From Niveispirillum irakense DSM 11586 (GTDB taxonomy: Bacteria; Pseudomonadota; Alphaproteobacteria; Azospirillales; Azospirillaceae): a DNA stretch of 64,000 bases. Within the stretch, counting starts at the first letter, position 1. Every line of letters starts with the position of its first letter. The stretch covers positions 343,224-407,223 of the forward strand of contig NZ_AUCG01000021.1 of the NCBI RefSeq assembly GCF_000429645.1, in the 5' to 3' direction. Shown one piece after another: positions 9,617-20,578 of this stretch. Made by a program: the position numbers and the translations under genes. Below the pieces are notes generated by a model. It made no database searches, was not told the origin of the DNA, and saw only the letters and a list, made by a program, of their open reading frames with translations.

Positions 9617-12201
9617 AAATCCGCGCCGCTCTCCTTTCCGTCCTGCTGCTGACCAGTTCCGCGCTGGCAGCGCCCAAGGATATCGTCTCCCTGGATGGTG
9701 CATGGCAGGTCCGTATCGACCCCGCCGATGCCGATGCCGCGAAGTCGCACCCCAAGGAAGCCAAGTGGTTCAAGGCGCAGGTGCCGGGTTCGGTGCAGCA
9801 GGATCTGCTGGCCGCTGGTCGCGTGCCCGACCCGTTCATGGGCATCAATGAGGCGCCGATCCAATGGGCCGGCCTGACCAACTGGCAGTTCCGCCGCACC
9901 ATCGACGTGACGCCTGCCATGCTGGCGCGCGACAATCTGGAACTGGTGTTCGAGGGGCTGGACACGTTCGCCACCGTTACCGTCAATGGCAAGGCGCTGC
10001 TGTCCACCGACAATGCCCATCGCCGCTGGCGGGTGCCGGTGAAGCAGGCGCTCAAGGCGGGGGAGAACGAGATCATCGTCTCCATCGCCTCCCCCATCCG
10101 CACGCTGCAGCCCAAGGTGCTGGCGGAAGCCTTCCCGCTGCCCGGTGAATATGACAGTGCCTTCGGCGATGAGCCGAAGGGCAAGCAGACCAGCCCCTAT
10201 ATCCGCAAGCCGAAATACCAGTATGGCTGGGACTGGGGTCCCCGTCTGGTCAATATCGGCGTCTGGCAGCCGGTGAATCTTGAGGTCTGGGATGATGCCC
10301 GCGTCGATACGCTGCTGGTGCATCAGGAAGCGCTGAACGATGCGGAAGCGCGGCTGCTGGCCCGCTATCGCGTCGTGGCCGACAAGGAAACCACGGTCAC
10401 GCTGACCACCAGCATCACTGCGCCCGATGGTTCAGTGCAGCAGGTGGAGCGCACGGCCAAGGTGGCCGCCGGCGTGAATGAGATCGCCGTGCCGGTGACC
10501 ATCGACAAGCCGCAGCGCTGGTGGCCGGCAGGCTATGGTGCCCAGCCGCTTTACAAAGTTTCCGGCCAGTTGGGTGACGGGCAGGGGACCGCCGACAAGG
10601 TGGAACGCCGCATCGGCCTGCGCACCAGCGAGTTCATCCGCGAGAAGGGCAGCTTCGGCTTCAAGATCAACGGGGTGGAGATTTTCGCCAAAGGGGCCAA
10701 CCTGATCCCGTTCGACAATTTCCCCGCCCGCGTGACGGAAGCCCAGATGCGCGACGTGCTGGAAAGCGCCCGCGACGCCAACATGAACATGATCCGCGTC
10801 TGGGGCGGCGGTTATTACCTGCACAAGCCCTTCTATGACATGGCGGACGAGCTGGGCATCATGATCTGGCAGGACTTCATGTTCGGTGGGGCTGTTACCC
10901 CGCCGGATGCGGAATTCCGCCATAGCGTGAAGGCCGAGGCTGAGGAGCAGGTGGAACGCCTGCAGGCCCATGCCTCCATCGTCGGCTGGGCTGGTAATAA
11001 TGAGGTTCTGTCCGGCTGGGAGAACTGGTCCGACCGCAAGGCCTTCAAGAAGAAGGTCGGCCCGGATGAGCAGGAGCGCGTCGGCGTCGGCATGGCCGTG
11101 CTGTTCGACCGCGTGCTGCGCGATGCGGTGTTGAGCCGCTCGCCGGGTATTCCCTATTGGCCGGGTTCGCCGTCCACCGATTTCGAGGGGCCGACCGACA
11201 CGGATGCCGATGGCGACCGCCATTTCTGGGATGTCTGGTCCGGGTCCAAGCCGGTGGAGAAGTACCTGGAATCCTGCCCGCGCTTCATGTCGGAATATGG
11301 CTTCCAGTCCATGCCGGACATGGCGACCATCCGCCAGTTCGCCGGTAAGGGTGATCTTGCCATCGACAGCCCGGTGCTGAAGGCGCACCAGAAGTTCCTG
11401 GCTGGTGAAGGCAATGCCCGCCTGCAGATGTATCTGGATCAGCGGCTGCGCCCGGCGAAGGATTTCGCTGATCTGGTTTATCTGACCCAGGCCAACCAGG
11501 CCCTGGCGATCGAGATGGCGGCCCGCCATCACCGCGCCTGCCGCCCGGTGACCTTGGGCTCCCTCTATTGGCAGATCAACGATACCTGGCCGGCCATTTC
11601 CTGGGCCAGCATGGATTATTACGGTCGCTGGAAGCTGCTGCATTACGCGGCCCGCCGCTTCTTCGCGCCGCAGGCCATCGCCACCCAGTATGGTGAGGGA
11701 ACGACACGGGTTTCTGTGGTGTCTGACGCCACGCAGCCGATGGAGGGTACATGGCGTATCCGGTCCTTCGATATGGCTGGCAATGTCCTTGCCACTTATC
11801 AGGAGGCCGTCACCCTGGCGCCGCTGAGTGCCACCGAAGTCGCCAAGATTGCTGATGCCGACTTGTTCCGGGACAGCGATGCCAAGGCCAGCTATGCCGT
11901 GGCGGAACTGATCATCGACGGCAAAACCGTTTCCCGCACCGTTGTGGAACGCGCCCTGCCCAAGGACATGGCCTATCCCGCCCCCGGCCTGAAGGCTGAA
12001 TGGGAGGGCAAGAAGGTGACGATCACGGCCGGCGCCCTGGCGCGTGTGGTCATGCTGGATTTCGGCGCCACCGCCGCCCAGCCGTCCGATGACGGGTTCG
12101 ACCTGTTGCCGGGTGAAAGCATCACCATTGATGTCCGCTCCGATGCCTCCGCCGCCGCGCTGAAGCGCGCGCTGACCCTCCGGACCCTGGGACCGCAATA
12201 A
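9613..12201 (+). CDS. GH2 beta-mannosidase, secreted
   Basis: An 862-residue protein with a short Sec signal (MKIRAALLSVLLLTSSALA). The motifs are those of GH2 beta-mannosidases: KYQYGWDWGPRL in the N-terminal lectin-like domain, WGGGYYLHKPFYDMADELGI in the barrel, acid/base Glu464 in GNNEV and nucleophile Glu561 in SEYGFQS. Length agrees with the family (about 830-890). It would cut the Man-beta-1,4-GlcNAc bond of the N-glycan core after the alpha-mannoses are gone. It overlaps the GH20 gene by four bases and the GH3 gene by one (TAATG), so the three should be translated together. Confidence 0.92.
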   Translation: MKIRAALLSVLLLTSSALAAPKDIVSLDGAWQVRIDPADADAAKSHPKEAKWFKAQVPGSVQQDLLAAGRVPDPFMGINEAPIQWAGLTNWQFRRTIDVTPAMLARDNLELVFEGLDTFATVTVNGKALLSTDNAHRRWRVPVKQALKAGENEIIVSIASPIRTLQPKVLAEAFPLPGEYDSAFGDEPKGKQTSPYIRKPKYQYGWDWGPRLVNIGVWQPVNLEVWDDARVDTLLVHQEALNDAEARLLARYRVVADKETTVTLTTSITAPDGSVQQVERTAKVAAGVNEIAVPVTIDKPQRWWPAGYGAQPLYKVSGQLGDGQGTADKVERRIGLRTSEFIREKGSFGFKINGVEIFAKGANLIPFDNFPARVTEAQMRDVLESARDANMNMIRVWGGGYYLHKPFYDMADELGIMIWQDFMFGGAVTPPDAEFRHSVKAEAEEQVERLQAHASIVGWAGNNEVLSGWENWSDRKAFKKKVGPDEQERVGVGMAVLFDRVLRDAVLSRSPGIPYWPGSPSTDFEGPTDTDADGDRHFWDVWSGSKPVEKYLESCPRFMSEYGFQSMPDMATIRQFAGKGDLAIDSPVLKAHQKFLAGEGNARLQMYLDQRLRPAKDFADLVYLTQANQALAIEMAARHHRACRPVTLGSLYWQINDTWPAISWASMDYYGRWKLLHYAARRFFAPQAIATQYGEGTTRVSVVSDATQPMEGTWRIRSFDMAGNVLATYQEAVTLAPLSATEVAKIADADLFRDSDAKASYAVAELIIDGKTVSRTVVERALPKDMAYPAPGLKAEWEGKKVTITAGALARVVMLDFGATAAQPSDDGFDLLPGESITIDVRSDASAAALKRALTLRTLGPQ

Positions 12202-14795
12202 TGATCCGCCGTTTATTGCTGCTTGCTGCCACCGCGCTGTCCACCAGCGCGGTTGCGGCCCCCGTGGATGACACGGTCGCCAAGGCCATCGCCACGATGA
12301 CTTTGGAAGAAAAGGCTGCCCAGTTGCAAAGCACGGCGCCGGCCAACCCCAAGGTCGGTATCCCCGCCTTCGACTGGTGGAATGAGGGGCTGCATGGGCT
12401 GGCCCGCAACGGCTATGCCACCGTGTTCCCCCAGGCGGTCGGCCTTGCCGCCACCTGGGATACCGCGTTGATGCAGAAGGTGGGCGATGTTGTCGCCACC
12501 GAGGCGCGGGCGAAATACAATGCCAAGCCCGCCGATGCCGACCGCCGCATCTTTGAAGGGCTGACCATCTGGTCGCCCAATATCAACATCTTCCGTGATC
12601 CGCGCTGGGGTCGGGGGCAGGAGACTTATGGCGAAGACCCGCATTTGACCGGTGCCATGGGTGTCGCCTTCATCAAGGGTTTGCAGGGGCCGGACCCCAG
12701 CCAGCCCAAAGTGATCGCCACGCCCAAGCATCTGGCCGTGCATAGCGGGCCAGAGGCTGGGCGCGACAGTTTCAGTGTCGATGTCAGCCCGCAGGATCTG
12801 GAATCCACATATCTGCCGGCCTTCCGCCAGACCATCATTGAGGGCGAAGCCCAGTCCCTGATGTGCGCCTACAACGCCATCCATGGCGTGCCGGTCTGCG
12901 CCATGCCGGCGCTGATGGTGGACCGTCTGCGCAAGGATTGGGGCTTCAAGGGTCTTACCGTGTCGGATTGCGACGCGGTGGCCAATGTCCATATGTTCCA
13001 CCATTACCGTCTTGATGCGGCGGCTGCCTCTGCCGTCAGCCTGAAGGGCGGCACGGACCTGAATTGTGGCAACACCTATGCCGCCTTGCCGGAGGCGGTG
13101 AAGCGCGGTCTGGTGACGGAAGCGGAAATCGACACCGTCCTGGCCCGCGCCCTGGAAGCGCGCCGGGTGCTGGGCACGGCCTTCGGCGCGCCCAGCAAAT
13201 GGTCCAGCATCACACCCGATCAGGTGAATACGCCCGCCCACCGCGCGCTCGCGCTGGAAGCGGCGCGCAAGGCCATCGTTCTGCTGAAGAACGATAACAA
13301 TATCCTGCCGCTGAAGCCGGGTACGCGCATCGCCGTGATCGGCCCCAATGCCGATGATCTGGGCGTGCTGGAGGCCAGCTATAAGGGCGCGGCGCTGAAC
13401 GGGGTGACCCCGCTGGACGGCCTGCGCCGCCAGTTCGGCCCGCAGAATGTCCGCTACGCTCAGGGCTCCGTCCTGGTGGATACGGCGTCCGTCACCATGC
13501 CGGAAACTGCCTTCCAGGCCGATGGCAAGCCGGGGCTGAAGGCTGAGTATTTCAACAGCTCCACCGTCACTGGCACACCGGTGCTGACCCGTCAGGATCG
13601 GCGGGTGGATTACAATTTCGCCCGCACTTCCCCGTTGCCGCAACTGGACCCGAAGTCGTTTGCGGTGCGCTGGACCGGCCAGTTCGTGCCGCCCGGTCCG
13701 GGCCGCTATGTGCTGGCGCTGGATGTCCCGTTGTGCTGGAAGGACTGCAAACGCCATGATGAGGTGCGGCTGTGGATCGACGGCAAGCAACTGCATGACG
13801 GTGTGCTGAGCAAGAACCGGATCGAAATCCCCTATGTCAGCGATGGCAAGCCGGTCGATCTGCGCCTGGAGCTGGACCATTATGGCGAGGATGAAGGGCT
13901 GCGCCTGATGTGGCAGGCCCCGGCCGAGCCGCTGCTGGCCCAGGCCTTGACGGCGGCGGCCGATGCCGATGTCATCGTCGCCATGGTCGGCCTGACCGCC
14001 GATCTGGAGGGCGAGGCCCTGCAGGTGACGGTGCCCGGCTTTGTCGGCGGCGACCGCACGGAAATTGAACTGCCGCTGATCCAGCGCCGGCTGTTGCAGG
14101 CCCTGCGCGACACGGGCAAGCCCATGGTTGTGGTGCTGGCCAGTGGCAGTGCGGTGACCATCGACCCGGCCCTGGCCGATGCCATGCTGGCCGCCTGGTA
14201 TCCGGGGGAAGAGGGTGGTACCGCCATCGCCGAGACGCTGGTGGGCCTGAATAACCCGTCCGGCCGCCTGCCGGTGACCATCTATCAGAAGACCAGCGAC
14301 CTGCCGGCCTTTGTCGATTACGGCATGAAGGAGCGCACCTATCGCTTCTTCACCGGCACACCGCTTTATGGCTTCGGCCATGGCCTGTCCTATACCAGCT
14401 TCGGCTATGACCGGATCAAGGCCAAGGCGGGCGATACCAAGTCCAATGTCACCGTGTCGGTGCGTGTCAGCAACAAGGGCACGCTGGCAGGGGACGAGGT
14501 GGTGCAGGCCTATATCGTGCCGCCCGCCGTCAAGGGTCCGCGCACCATGACGACGCCGGTGCTGCAACGCCAACTGGTGGGCTTCACCCGCGCCAACCTG
14601 AAGCCCGGCAAGGGCACGGAAGTGTCCTTCACGCTCGACCCGCGCAGCCTGTCCGTTGTGGCACGGGATGGTACCCGCACGGTGCAGCCGGGAACCTACA
14701 AGCTGTGGATCGGCGGCGGCCAGCCGGGCGGCACCGCCCCTGGCGTCTGGACCGAATTCACCCTGCAAGGCGAAAGCTGGGAGCTGCCGAAATGA
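12201..14795 (+). CDS. GH3 glycosidase with PA14 insert (beta-xylosidase/beta-glucosidase type)
   Basis: An 864-residue secreted enzyme with signal [19 protein letters not shown]. The N-terminal GH3 barrel contains the phrase [13 protein letters not shown], usual in the xylosidase-like branch, and nucleophile Asp256 in [11 protein letters not shown]14 domain (about 450-590) is inserted into the second GH3 domain, and a fibronectin-III-like domain closes the protein. In Xanthomonas the GH3 member of the nix cluster removes core beta-1,2-xylose from plant N-glycans. The same company here (GH92, GH125, GH20, GH2) makes that the leading hypothesis. Beta-glucosidase activity is the main alternative. 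Confidence 0.9.
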   Translation: MIRRLLLLAATALSTSAVAAPVDDTVAKAIATMTLEEKAAQLQSTAPANPKVGIPAFDWWNEGLHGLARNGYATVFPQAVGLAATWDTALMQKVGDVVATEARAKYNAKPADADRRIFEGLTIWSPNINIFRDPRWGRGQETYGEDPHLTGAMGVAFIKGLQGPDPSQPKVIATPKHLAVHSGPEAGRDSFSVDVSPQDLESTYLPAFRQTIIEGEAQSLMCAYNAIHGVPVCAMPALMVDRLRKDWGFKGLTVSDCDAVANVHMFHHYRLDAAAASAVSLKGGTDLNCGNTYAALPEAVKRGLVTEAEIDTVLARALEARRVLGTAFGAPSKWSSITPDQVNTPAHRALALEAARKAIVLLKNDNNILPLKPGTRIAVIGPNADDLGVLEASYKGAALNGVTPLDGLRRQFGPQNVRYAQGSVLVDTASVTMPETAFQADGKPGLKAEYFNSSTVTGTPVLTRQDRRVDYNFARTSPLPQLDPKSFAVRWTGQFVPPGPGRYVLALDVPLCWKDCKRHDEVRLWIDGKQLHDGVLSKNRIEIPYVSDGKPVDLRLELDHYGEDEGLRLMWQAPAEPLLAQALTAAADADVIVAMVGLTADLEGEALQVTVPGFVGGDRTEIELPLIQRRLLQALRDTGKPMVVVLASGSAVTIDPALADAMLAAWYPGEEGGTAIAETLVGLNNPSGRLPVTIYQKTSDLPAFVDYGMKERTYRFFTGTPLYGFGHGLSYTSFGYDRIKAKAGDTKSNVTVSVRVSNKGTLAGDEVVQAYIVPPAVKGPRTMTTPVLQRQLVGFTRANLKPGKGTEVSFTLDPRSLSVVARDGTRTVQPGTYKLWIGGGQPGGTAPGVWTEFTLQGESWELPK

Positions 14796-16228
14796 TCGAT
14801 CGTCGTTCTTTTATCGCCTCGGGCATCGCCGCCAGCACCGTCCTGGCTGCCGGCCCTGTCCTTGCCCGCACCGAGGGTGGCTTCAAGAGCAATCGCCCCG
14901 CTGTTGGGGACCGCCTGTTTACCAGTAAGGCGGTGGAGCAGGAGATCAAGCGCGTCTCGTCCAAGATCGCTGATCCCAAGCTGCGCTGGATGTTCACCAA
15001 CTGCTATCCCAATACGCTGGATACGACGGTGAAGATGGGCACGGTGGATGGCAAGCCGGACAGCTTCGTCATCACCGGCGATATTCCCTGCCTGTGGCTG
15101 CGCGATTCCGCCGCCCAGGTGAAGCCATACCTGCATCTGGCGCGCCAGGATAAGGAGTTGCAGCGTCTGTTCCAGGGGCTGATCAACCGGCAGGCCCGGT
15201 CCATCCTGATCGACCCGTATGCCAATGCCTTCATGGAAGACCCGTCGGCGCCGACGAACCTGAAATGGGCGCTGGAAGACCAGACTGACATGAAGCCCGG
15301 CGTGGCGGAGCGGAAATGGGAGATCGACAGTCTCTGCTATTTCCTGCGCCTCTCCTACAGCTATTGGAAGGAAATGGGGGACAAGACCCCCTATGACGCG
15401 GCCTGGGTGGAAGCCGCCAAGGCCGTGATCCGTACCTTCCGCGAACAACAGCGCAAGGATGGGCCGGGGCCCTACCGCTTCCTGCGGGCCAGCAATCGCC
15501 CGACCGAAACCATGATGCTGTATGGTTATGGTGCGCCGTCGCGGCCGGTGGGGATGATCCATTGCGGTTTCCGTCCCTCGGATGATGCCTGCGTCTACCC
15601 CTTCTTCGTTCCGGCCAATTTCTTCGCGGTCACCACGCTGCGCGAACTGGCGGTGCTGGCCAATGATGTGGTTGGCGATGCCAATCTGGCCAATGAGGCC
15701 AAGGCATTGGCGGATGAGGTGGAGAAGGCCCTGCACCAGTACGGCAAGACCCGTCTGCTGGATGGCAGCGAGGTCTGGGCCTTTGAGGTGGATGGCTACG
15801 GCAATGCCCTGTTCATGGACGATGCCAACACGCCGTCGCTTTCGTCGATGGCCTATCTGGGCAGTGTCGATTTCGCTGATCCGCTGTGGCAGCGCACCCG
15901 CGATGCCTGCTGGAGCGAGAACAATCCCTATTTCTCCCGCGGCAAGGCGGTCGAAGGGATCGGCGGCCCGCATGTGGGGTTGGGCCAAGTCTGGCCCATG
16001 TCGCTGACCATGCGGGCACTGTCCAGCAATGATGACGCTACCATCCGTACCTGCCTCAAGATGCTGCGCGACAGCGATGCCGGCACCGGCTTCATGCATG
16101 AGGCGGTGGATCATGATGATCCGACCAAATTCACCCGCGACTGGTTCGCCTGGGCCAATGGGCTGTTCGGCGAGATGATCCTGCATCTGGCCGACACAAA
16201 GCCGCATCTGCTGAAAGAGGTGCTGTGA
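14792..16228 (+). CDS. GH125 exo-alpha-1,6-mannosidase, Tat-exported
   Basis: A 478-residue protein starting at [10 protein letters not shown], whose ATGA overlaps the GH3 stop; an in-frame start at 14705 lies inside GH3 and is rejected. [13 protein letters not shown] is a Tat signal. The GH125 (formerly DUF1237) signature is clear in [19 protein letters not shown] (about 95-113), and the barrel continues through [19 protein letters not shown] to [17 protein letters not shown]125 enzymes release non-reducing alpha-1,6-mannose, as from the N-glycan core. It is coupled to the GH92 gene by overlap. Confidence 0.92.
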   Translation: MIDRRSFIASGIAASTVLAAGPVLARTEGGFKSNRPAVGDRLFTSKAVEQEIKRVSSKIADPKLRWMFTNCYPNTLDTTVKMGTVDGKPDSFVITGDIPCLWLRDSAAQVKPYLHLARQDKELQRLFQGLINRQARSILIDPYANAFMEDPSAPTNLKWALEDQTDMKPGVAERKWEIDSLCYFLRLSYSYWKEMGDKTPYDAAWVEAAKAVIRTFREQQRKDGPGPYRFLRASNRPTETMMLYGYGAPSRPVGMIHCGFRPSDDACVYPFFVPANFFAVTTLRELAVLANDVVGDANLANEAKALADEVEKALHQYGKTRLLDGSEVWAFEVDGYGNALFMDDANTPSLSSMAYLGSVDFADPLWQRTRDACWSENNPYFSRGKAVEGIGGPHVGLGQVWPMSLTMRALSSNDDATIRTCLKMLRDSDAGTGFMHEAVDHDDPTKFTRDWFAWANGLFGEMILHLADTKPHLLKEVL

Positions 16229-18564
16229 TGGCTATCAGCCGCCGCCAACTCCTGATTTCGACCGCCCTTGGCGGGGCCGCTATGGGCTTGGGCTTGCCGC
16301 GGCTCGCCTGGGCTGCCACGTCCGCCGCCGCGCCCAACCTGTTCATCGGTACTGGCGGGGATGGGCACACCTATCCCGGTCCGACCTTGCCGTTCGGCAT
16401 GGTGCAGTTGGGTCCGGATACGGATGTGGAGCGCTGGGACACCTGCTCCGGTTATCATCGCGACGACACGTCCATCCTGGGCTTCTCCCACACCCATCTG
16501 TCGGGCACCGGCATTGGCGACATGCTGGATGTGCTGGTGGTGCCGACGGCGGGTGACAAGGTGCAGCTCACCCCCGGCACCATGGCCGATCCGGATTCAG
16601 GATACCGCCAGCGCTTCAAGGATGAGGTGGCGGAACCGGGTTATTATGCCGTATCGCTGGAAAGCGGCGTGCGTGCCGAACTGACAGTGACGGCCCGCAC
16701 CGGCTATCACCGTTACCAGTTCCCGCAAGGGCCGGGCCATCTGCTGATTGACCTGTCGCATCTGGTGCTGGACAAGACTGACCAGCCGCCGCTGATCCAG
16801 GATGCCGGCATGGAACTGGCCGCCGATGGCACGCTGACGGGTCACCGCACGGTGAACCGTTGGGCCAAAAGGCGGCGCATTTACTTCGCCATGCAGTTCT
16901 CCCGCGCGCCGGATCGGGTCGGCTTTTATGCCGATGAGGATGCGGCCCAGCCCGCCGGTTCCACCAAGGTGGAAGGCCGTCGGCTGAAGGCGCTGGTCCA
17001 GTTCGGGCAAGCCGGTGGGGAGCCGATCCTGATCCGTTGCGGCATTTCGGGTGTGGACCGCGATGGCGCGCTGGCCAACCTGAAGGCCGAAGCGACACAC
17101 TGGGATTTTGATGCCGTGCGCCGGGCGGCGGCATCTGTTTGGGCCGACACGCTGGGCACCATCCAGGTTGAAGGCGGCAGCGAAGACCAGCGCACCATCA
17201 TGACCACCGCGCTGTATCATGCGCAACTGGCACCCACCCTGTTCTCCGACGTGGATGGGCGCTATCTGGGCATGGATGGCAAGGTGCATCATGTGCCGGC
17301 GGGTGGTGCCGCCCACAGCACCTGGTCGCTGTGGGATACCTACCGTGCCGTGCATCCGCTGTTCACCCTGGTGGCCCCGGACAAAACCAAGCAACTGATC
17401 GATGATCTGATCCGCCAGACGGCGCAATCGCCGTTCGGCCCGCTGGTCTGGCAGTTGCAGGCCAAGGAAACCGGCACCATGATCGGCTGGCATGGCGTGG
17501 TGCCACTGGCTGAGGCGCACGCCAAGGGGATCGAGGCGGATTATGCCGCTGCCTGGCCCGCCATCCGCCGCCGCAGCTTCGACTTCACGGCGCCGGACAA
17601 GGATAACAGCCTGGGGCGCGACCTTTATGACCGCATGGGCTTTGTGCCGGCGGACAAGGTGTTTGAAAGCGTCAGCCGCACCCAGGAATATGCCTATGAT
17701 GATTGGGCCAGTTCCCGCCTTGCCCGCGCCATCGGGGAGACGGCGGACGCCCAGCGCCTGACGCGCCGATCCGCCAACTGGATCAACACCATTGATCCAT
17801 CCATCGGTTTCGCGCGCCCGCGCTTTGCCGATGGTTCCTGGTGGGAACCCTATGATCCCATCCAGTTGGGCCATATGCCCAAACCCTGGTGGCGGGATTA
17901 TACGGAGGCCAATGGCTGGCAGGCGACCTTCCTGCACCAGCATGATATATATAACTTCATCGCCCATCTGGGCGGCGACGCGAAGTTTGAGGCCAAGCTG
18001 GACGCTTTGTTCAATGCGCCGTCGACCCTGCCCGACAATGCGCCGCCGGATATTGCCGGGCTGGTTGGGCAATATGCCCATGGCAATGAGCCGGACCAGC
18101 ACGCGCCCTATCTCTATGCCTATGTCGGTGCACCCTGGAAGACCCAGGCGATGGTGCGGCGGCTGTGCGTGGAGATGTATCACAACGCGCCCAAGGGCAT
18201 TATCGGCAACGATGATTGCGGCCAGATGAGCGCATGGTTCGTCTTCTCCGCCCTTGGCTTCTATCCGGTTGATCCGGTGGAGGCCGTCTATGTCTTCGGC
18301 TCGCCCTTGTTCGAGCGGGCAGCGGTAAAGGTCGGGAATGGTCGTACGCTGGTGGTGGAAGCCCCCGGCAACAGCGCCGACACGCCTTATGTCCGTGCGG
18401 TGGAATGGAACGGCCAGCCCTGGAGCAAGAGCTGGATCGCGCATAAGGATCTGGTTCAGGGCGGTACGCTGCGCTTCACCATGTCCAAGGAACCGAACCC
18501 CAATTTTGGCGCCAAGATCGCCGACCGGCCGCCTTCGGGTGGCCGTGGCGCCGGCCAGAGCTAA
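16228..18564 (+). CDS. GH92 alpha-mannosidase, Tat-exported
   Basis: A 778-residue protein. ATG at 16228 overlaps the GH125 stop by one base; a GTG codon directly before it is the alternative. SRRQLLISTALGG is a Tat signal. The N-terminal beta-sandwich carries FIGTGGDGHTYPGP and the (alpha/alpha)6 domain carries WSLWDTYRAVHPL, ETGTMIGWHGV and GNDDCGQMSAWFVFSALGFYP, diagnostic of GH92. These are calcium-dependent exo-alpha-mannosidases acting on 1,2, 1,3 or 1,4/1,6 linkages. Here it most likely trims alpha-1,2 or alpha-1,3 mannose before GH125 and GH2 act. Linkage cannot be read from sequence. Confidence 0.93.
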   Translation: MAISRRQLLISTALGGAAMGLGLPRLAWAATSAAAPNLFIGTGGDGHTYPGPTLPFGMVQLGPDTDVERWDTCSGYHRDDTSILGFSHTHLSGTGIGDMLDVLVVPTAGDKVQLTPGTMADPDSGYRQRFKDEVAEPGYYAVSLESGVRAELTVTARTGYHRYQFPQGPGHLLIDLSHLVLDKTDQPPLIQDAGMELAADGTLTGHRTVNRWAKRRRIYFAMQFSRAPDRVGFYADEDAAQPAGSTKVEGRRLKALVQFGQAGGEPILIRCGISGVDRDGALANLKAEATHWDFDAVRRAAASVWADTLGTIQVEGGSEDQRTIMTTALYHAQLAPTLFSDVDGRYLGMDGKVHHVPAGGAAHSTWSLWDTYRAVHPLFTLVAPDKTKQLIDDLIRQTAQSPFGPLVWQLQAKETGTMIGWHGVVPLAEAHAKGIEADYAAAWPAIRRRSFDFTAPDKDNSLGRDLYDRMGFVPADKVFESVSRTQEYAYDDWASSRLARAIGETADAQRLTRRSANWINTIDPSIGFARPRFADGSWWEPYDPIQLGHMPKPWWRDYTEANGWQATFLHQHDIYNFIAHLGGDAKFEAKLDALFNAPSTLPDNAPPDIAGLVGQYAHGNEPDQHAPYLYAYVGAPWKTQAMVRRLCVEMYHNAPKGIIGNDDCGQMSAWFVFSALGFYPVDPVEAVYVFGSPLFERAAVKVGNGRTLVVEAPGNSADTPYVRAVEWNGQPWSKSWIAHKDLVQGGTLRFTMSKEPNPNFGAKIADRPPSGGRGAGQS

Positions 18565-18580
18565 AGAAGGAAGCCCCGAG

Positions 18581-20503
18581 ATGACCGCCTTTTCCCGGCG
18601 TACCCTGCTTGCCACCAGCCTGGCCGCTGGCACGCTTCCGGCCCTGTCGGCTGTTGCGGCCCCGCGCATGAACGCGCCCAAACCCTATGGCGCCACGCCC
18701 AGCCCGCGCCAATGGCGCTGGCATGGCATCGGCAGCTATGCCTTCATCCATTTCTCCATCAATACCTTCACCGACAAGGAATGGGGCTATGGGGATGAAG
18801 ATCCCAGCCTGTTCAACCCCACCGATTTCGATGCCGACCAGATCGTCGGCGCGGCGAAGGCGGGTGGATTGCGCGGCATCCTGCTGACGGCAAAGCACCA
18901 TGACGGCTTCTGCCTCTGGCCGACCAAACTGACGGAACATTGTATCCGCAACAGCCCCTACAAGAACGGGCAGGGCGATATCGTCCGCGAATTTGCCGAT
19001 GCGTGTAAGCGGGCTGGCATGCTGTTCGGGCTCTATCTGTCGCCCTGGGACCGCAACCATGCTGAATATGGCCGCCCGGCTTATGTCGACTATTTCCGCG
19101 CCACGCTGACCGAGCTTTGCACCCAGTATGGTGAGCTGTTCGAGGTCTGGTTCGACGGGGCCAATGGCGGCGACGGTTATTATGGCGGTGCGCGGGAAGC
19201 CCGCAAGATCGACGCGCCGAAATATTACAACTGGCCCGACATGGTGGCCCTGGTCCATAAGCTGCAGCCCAACGCCTGCACCTTCGACCCGCTGGGCGCC
19301 GATATCCGCTGGGTGGGCAATGAGGACGGCGTGGCCGGTGACCCCTGCTGGCCGACCATGCCCAACAAGCCCTATGACCAGGAAGAGGGTAATTCCGGCG
19401 TGCGCGGTGGCGAGCTTTGGTGGCCGACGGAAACCAACGTCTCCATCCGGCCCGGCTGGTTCTACCACGCGGATGAGGATTCCAAGGTCAAGAGCCCGGA
19501 ACGGCTGGTAAAGCTGTTCGACGAAAGCATCGCCCGCGGCACCAACCTGAACCTGAACCTGCCGCCGGACCGGCGCGGCCACATCCCCGATCAGGATGTG
19601 AAGATCCTGAAATCCTTCGGTGATGCGATGCGCGCCACCTTTGCCAAGGATCTGGCGCAGGGTGCTGTCGCCTATGCCAGCCATAGCCGGGGACCGGGGT
19701 TTGAGCCGTCGCTGGTGCTGGATGGCGACCGCGAGACCTACTGGTCCACACCGGACGACGTGACCAAGCCGGCTTTGACGCTGGAACTGAAGCCCGGCAC
19801 GACCTTCGACCTGATCCGCATTGCCGAATATCTGCCGTTGGGCGTGCGCGTCACCCGCTTTGCACTGGATGCGGAGATTGATGGCCAGTGGCAGGTGCTG
19901 GCGGAGCATGAATGTATCTCCCAGCAGCGTGTCGTTCGGCTGAAGGCACCGATCACGCCGACCAAGGTGCGGCTGCGCATCGTGGACGCGCCGGTGTGCC
20001 CGGCGATCACCGAATTCGCTCTGTTCCGCGCCGTTGCCCCGGTGTCGGTGCCGGCCATCGTTTCCACCGATCCGACCGTGCTGGATGTGACAAAGTGGAA
20101 GGTGGTGGAGGCAACGGCGCCGAAGGCGGAAAAGCTGTTGGATAATGATGCCCAGACCATCTGGATCATGGAAGCGCCGCAGCCGGGCGCGCCGGCCAGC
20201 GTGACGGTCGATCTGGGGGCGGATACCAATCTGGCCGGCTTCAGCCTGACACCCTCGCGTCAGGTGATGACCGGTGCGGCCCCGCCGAAGGGCTATGTCG
20301 CGGAAACCAGCCTGGACGGCAAGTCCTGGCAGGCCGGTGCGGCGGGCGAGTTCTCCAACATCGCTTATGCCCTGGCAACCCAGCGCATCCCGTTCGACGC
20401 CCCGCGCAAGACCCGCTTCCTGCGGCTGCGCTTCGCGGAAACGGCGGTAGCGATGCCGCGCATGGCTATCGCCGGGATCGGCGGCTTCACGCCACGGTCG
20501 TAA
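18581..20503 (+). CDS. GH29 alpha-L-fucosidase with C-terminal discoidin-like domains, Tat-exported
   Basis: The 640-residue protein starts at MTAFSRRTLLATSLAAG, a Tat signal, with GAAGG ten bases upstream; an earlier in-frame codon lies within GH92. The barrel has IHFSINTFTDKEWG, AKHHDGFCLWP and the nucleophile Asp192 in VWFDGANGG. After the barrel (to about 355) come two beta-rich segments resembling F5/8 type C domains (about 360-490 and 505-640). Core alpha-1,3-fucose or Lewis-a alpha-1,4-fucose of plant N-glycans are natural candidates. The linkage preference is not determined. It is the last gene before a terminator. Confidence 0.92.
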   Translation: MTAFSRRTLLATSLAAGTLPALSAVAAPRMNAPKPYGATPSPRQWRWHGIGSYAFIHFSINTFTDKEWGYGDEDPSLFNPTDFDADQIVGAAKAGGLRGILLTAKHHDGFCLWPTKLTEHCIRNSPYKNGQGDIVREFADACKRAGMLFGLYLSPWDRNHAEYGRPAYVDYFRATLTELCTQYGELFEVWFDGANGGDGYYGGAREARKIDAPKYYNWPDMVALVHKLQPNACTFDPLGADIRWVGNEDGVAGDPCWPTMPNKPYDQEEGNSGVRGGELWWPTETNVSIRPGWFYHADEDSKVKSPERLVKLFDESIARGTNLNLNLPPDRRGHIPDQDVKILKSFGDAMRATFAKDLAQGAVAYASHSRGPGFEPSLVLDGDRETYWSTPDDVTKPALTLELKPGTTFDLIRIAEYLPLGVRVTRFALDAEIDGQWQVLAEHECISQQRVVRLKAPITPTKVRLRIVDAPVCPAITEFALFRAVAPVSVPAIVSTDPTVLDVTKWKVVEATAPKAEKLLDNDAQTIWIMEAPQPGAPASVTVDLGADTNLAGFSLTPSRQVMTGAAPPKGYVAETSLDGKSWQAGAAGEFSNIAYALATQRIPFDAPRKTRFLRLRFAETAVAMPRMAIAGIGGFTPRS

Positions 20504-20519
20504 AGTCCGGATGATGCTG

Positions 20520-20556
20520 AAGGCGCGGGGGGAGACTTCCGCGCCTTTTTCTTTTG
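20520..20556 (+). terminator. Rho-independent terminator ending the glycosidase operon
   Basis: A 9-bp perfect stem AAGGCGCGG / CCGCGCCTT with a ten-base loop, followed by TTTTTCTTTTG. It implies that the next gene has its own promoter or depends on read-through. Confidence 0.8.
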
Positions 20557-20578
20557 TTGTTCCAGAAGATAAATTGCC

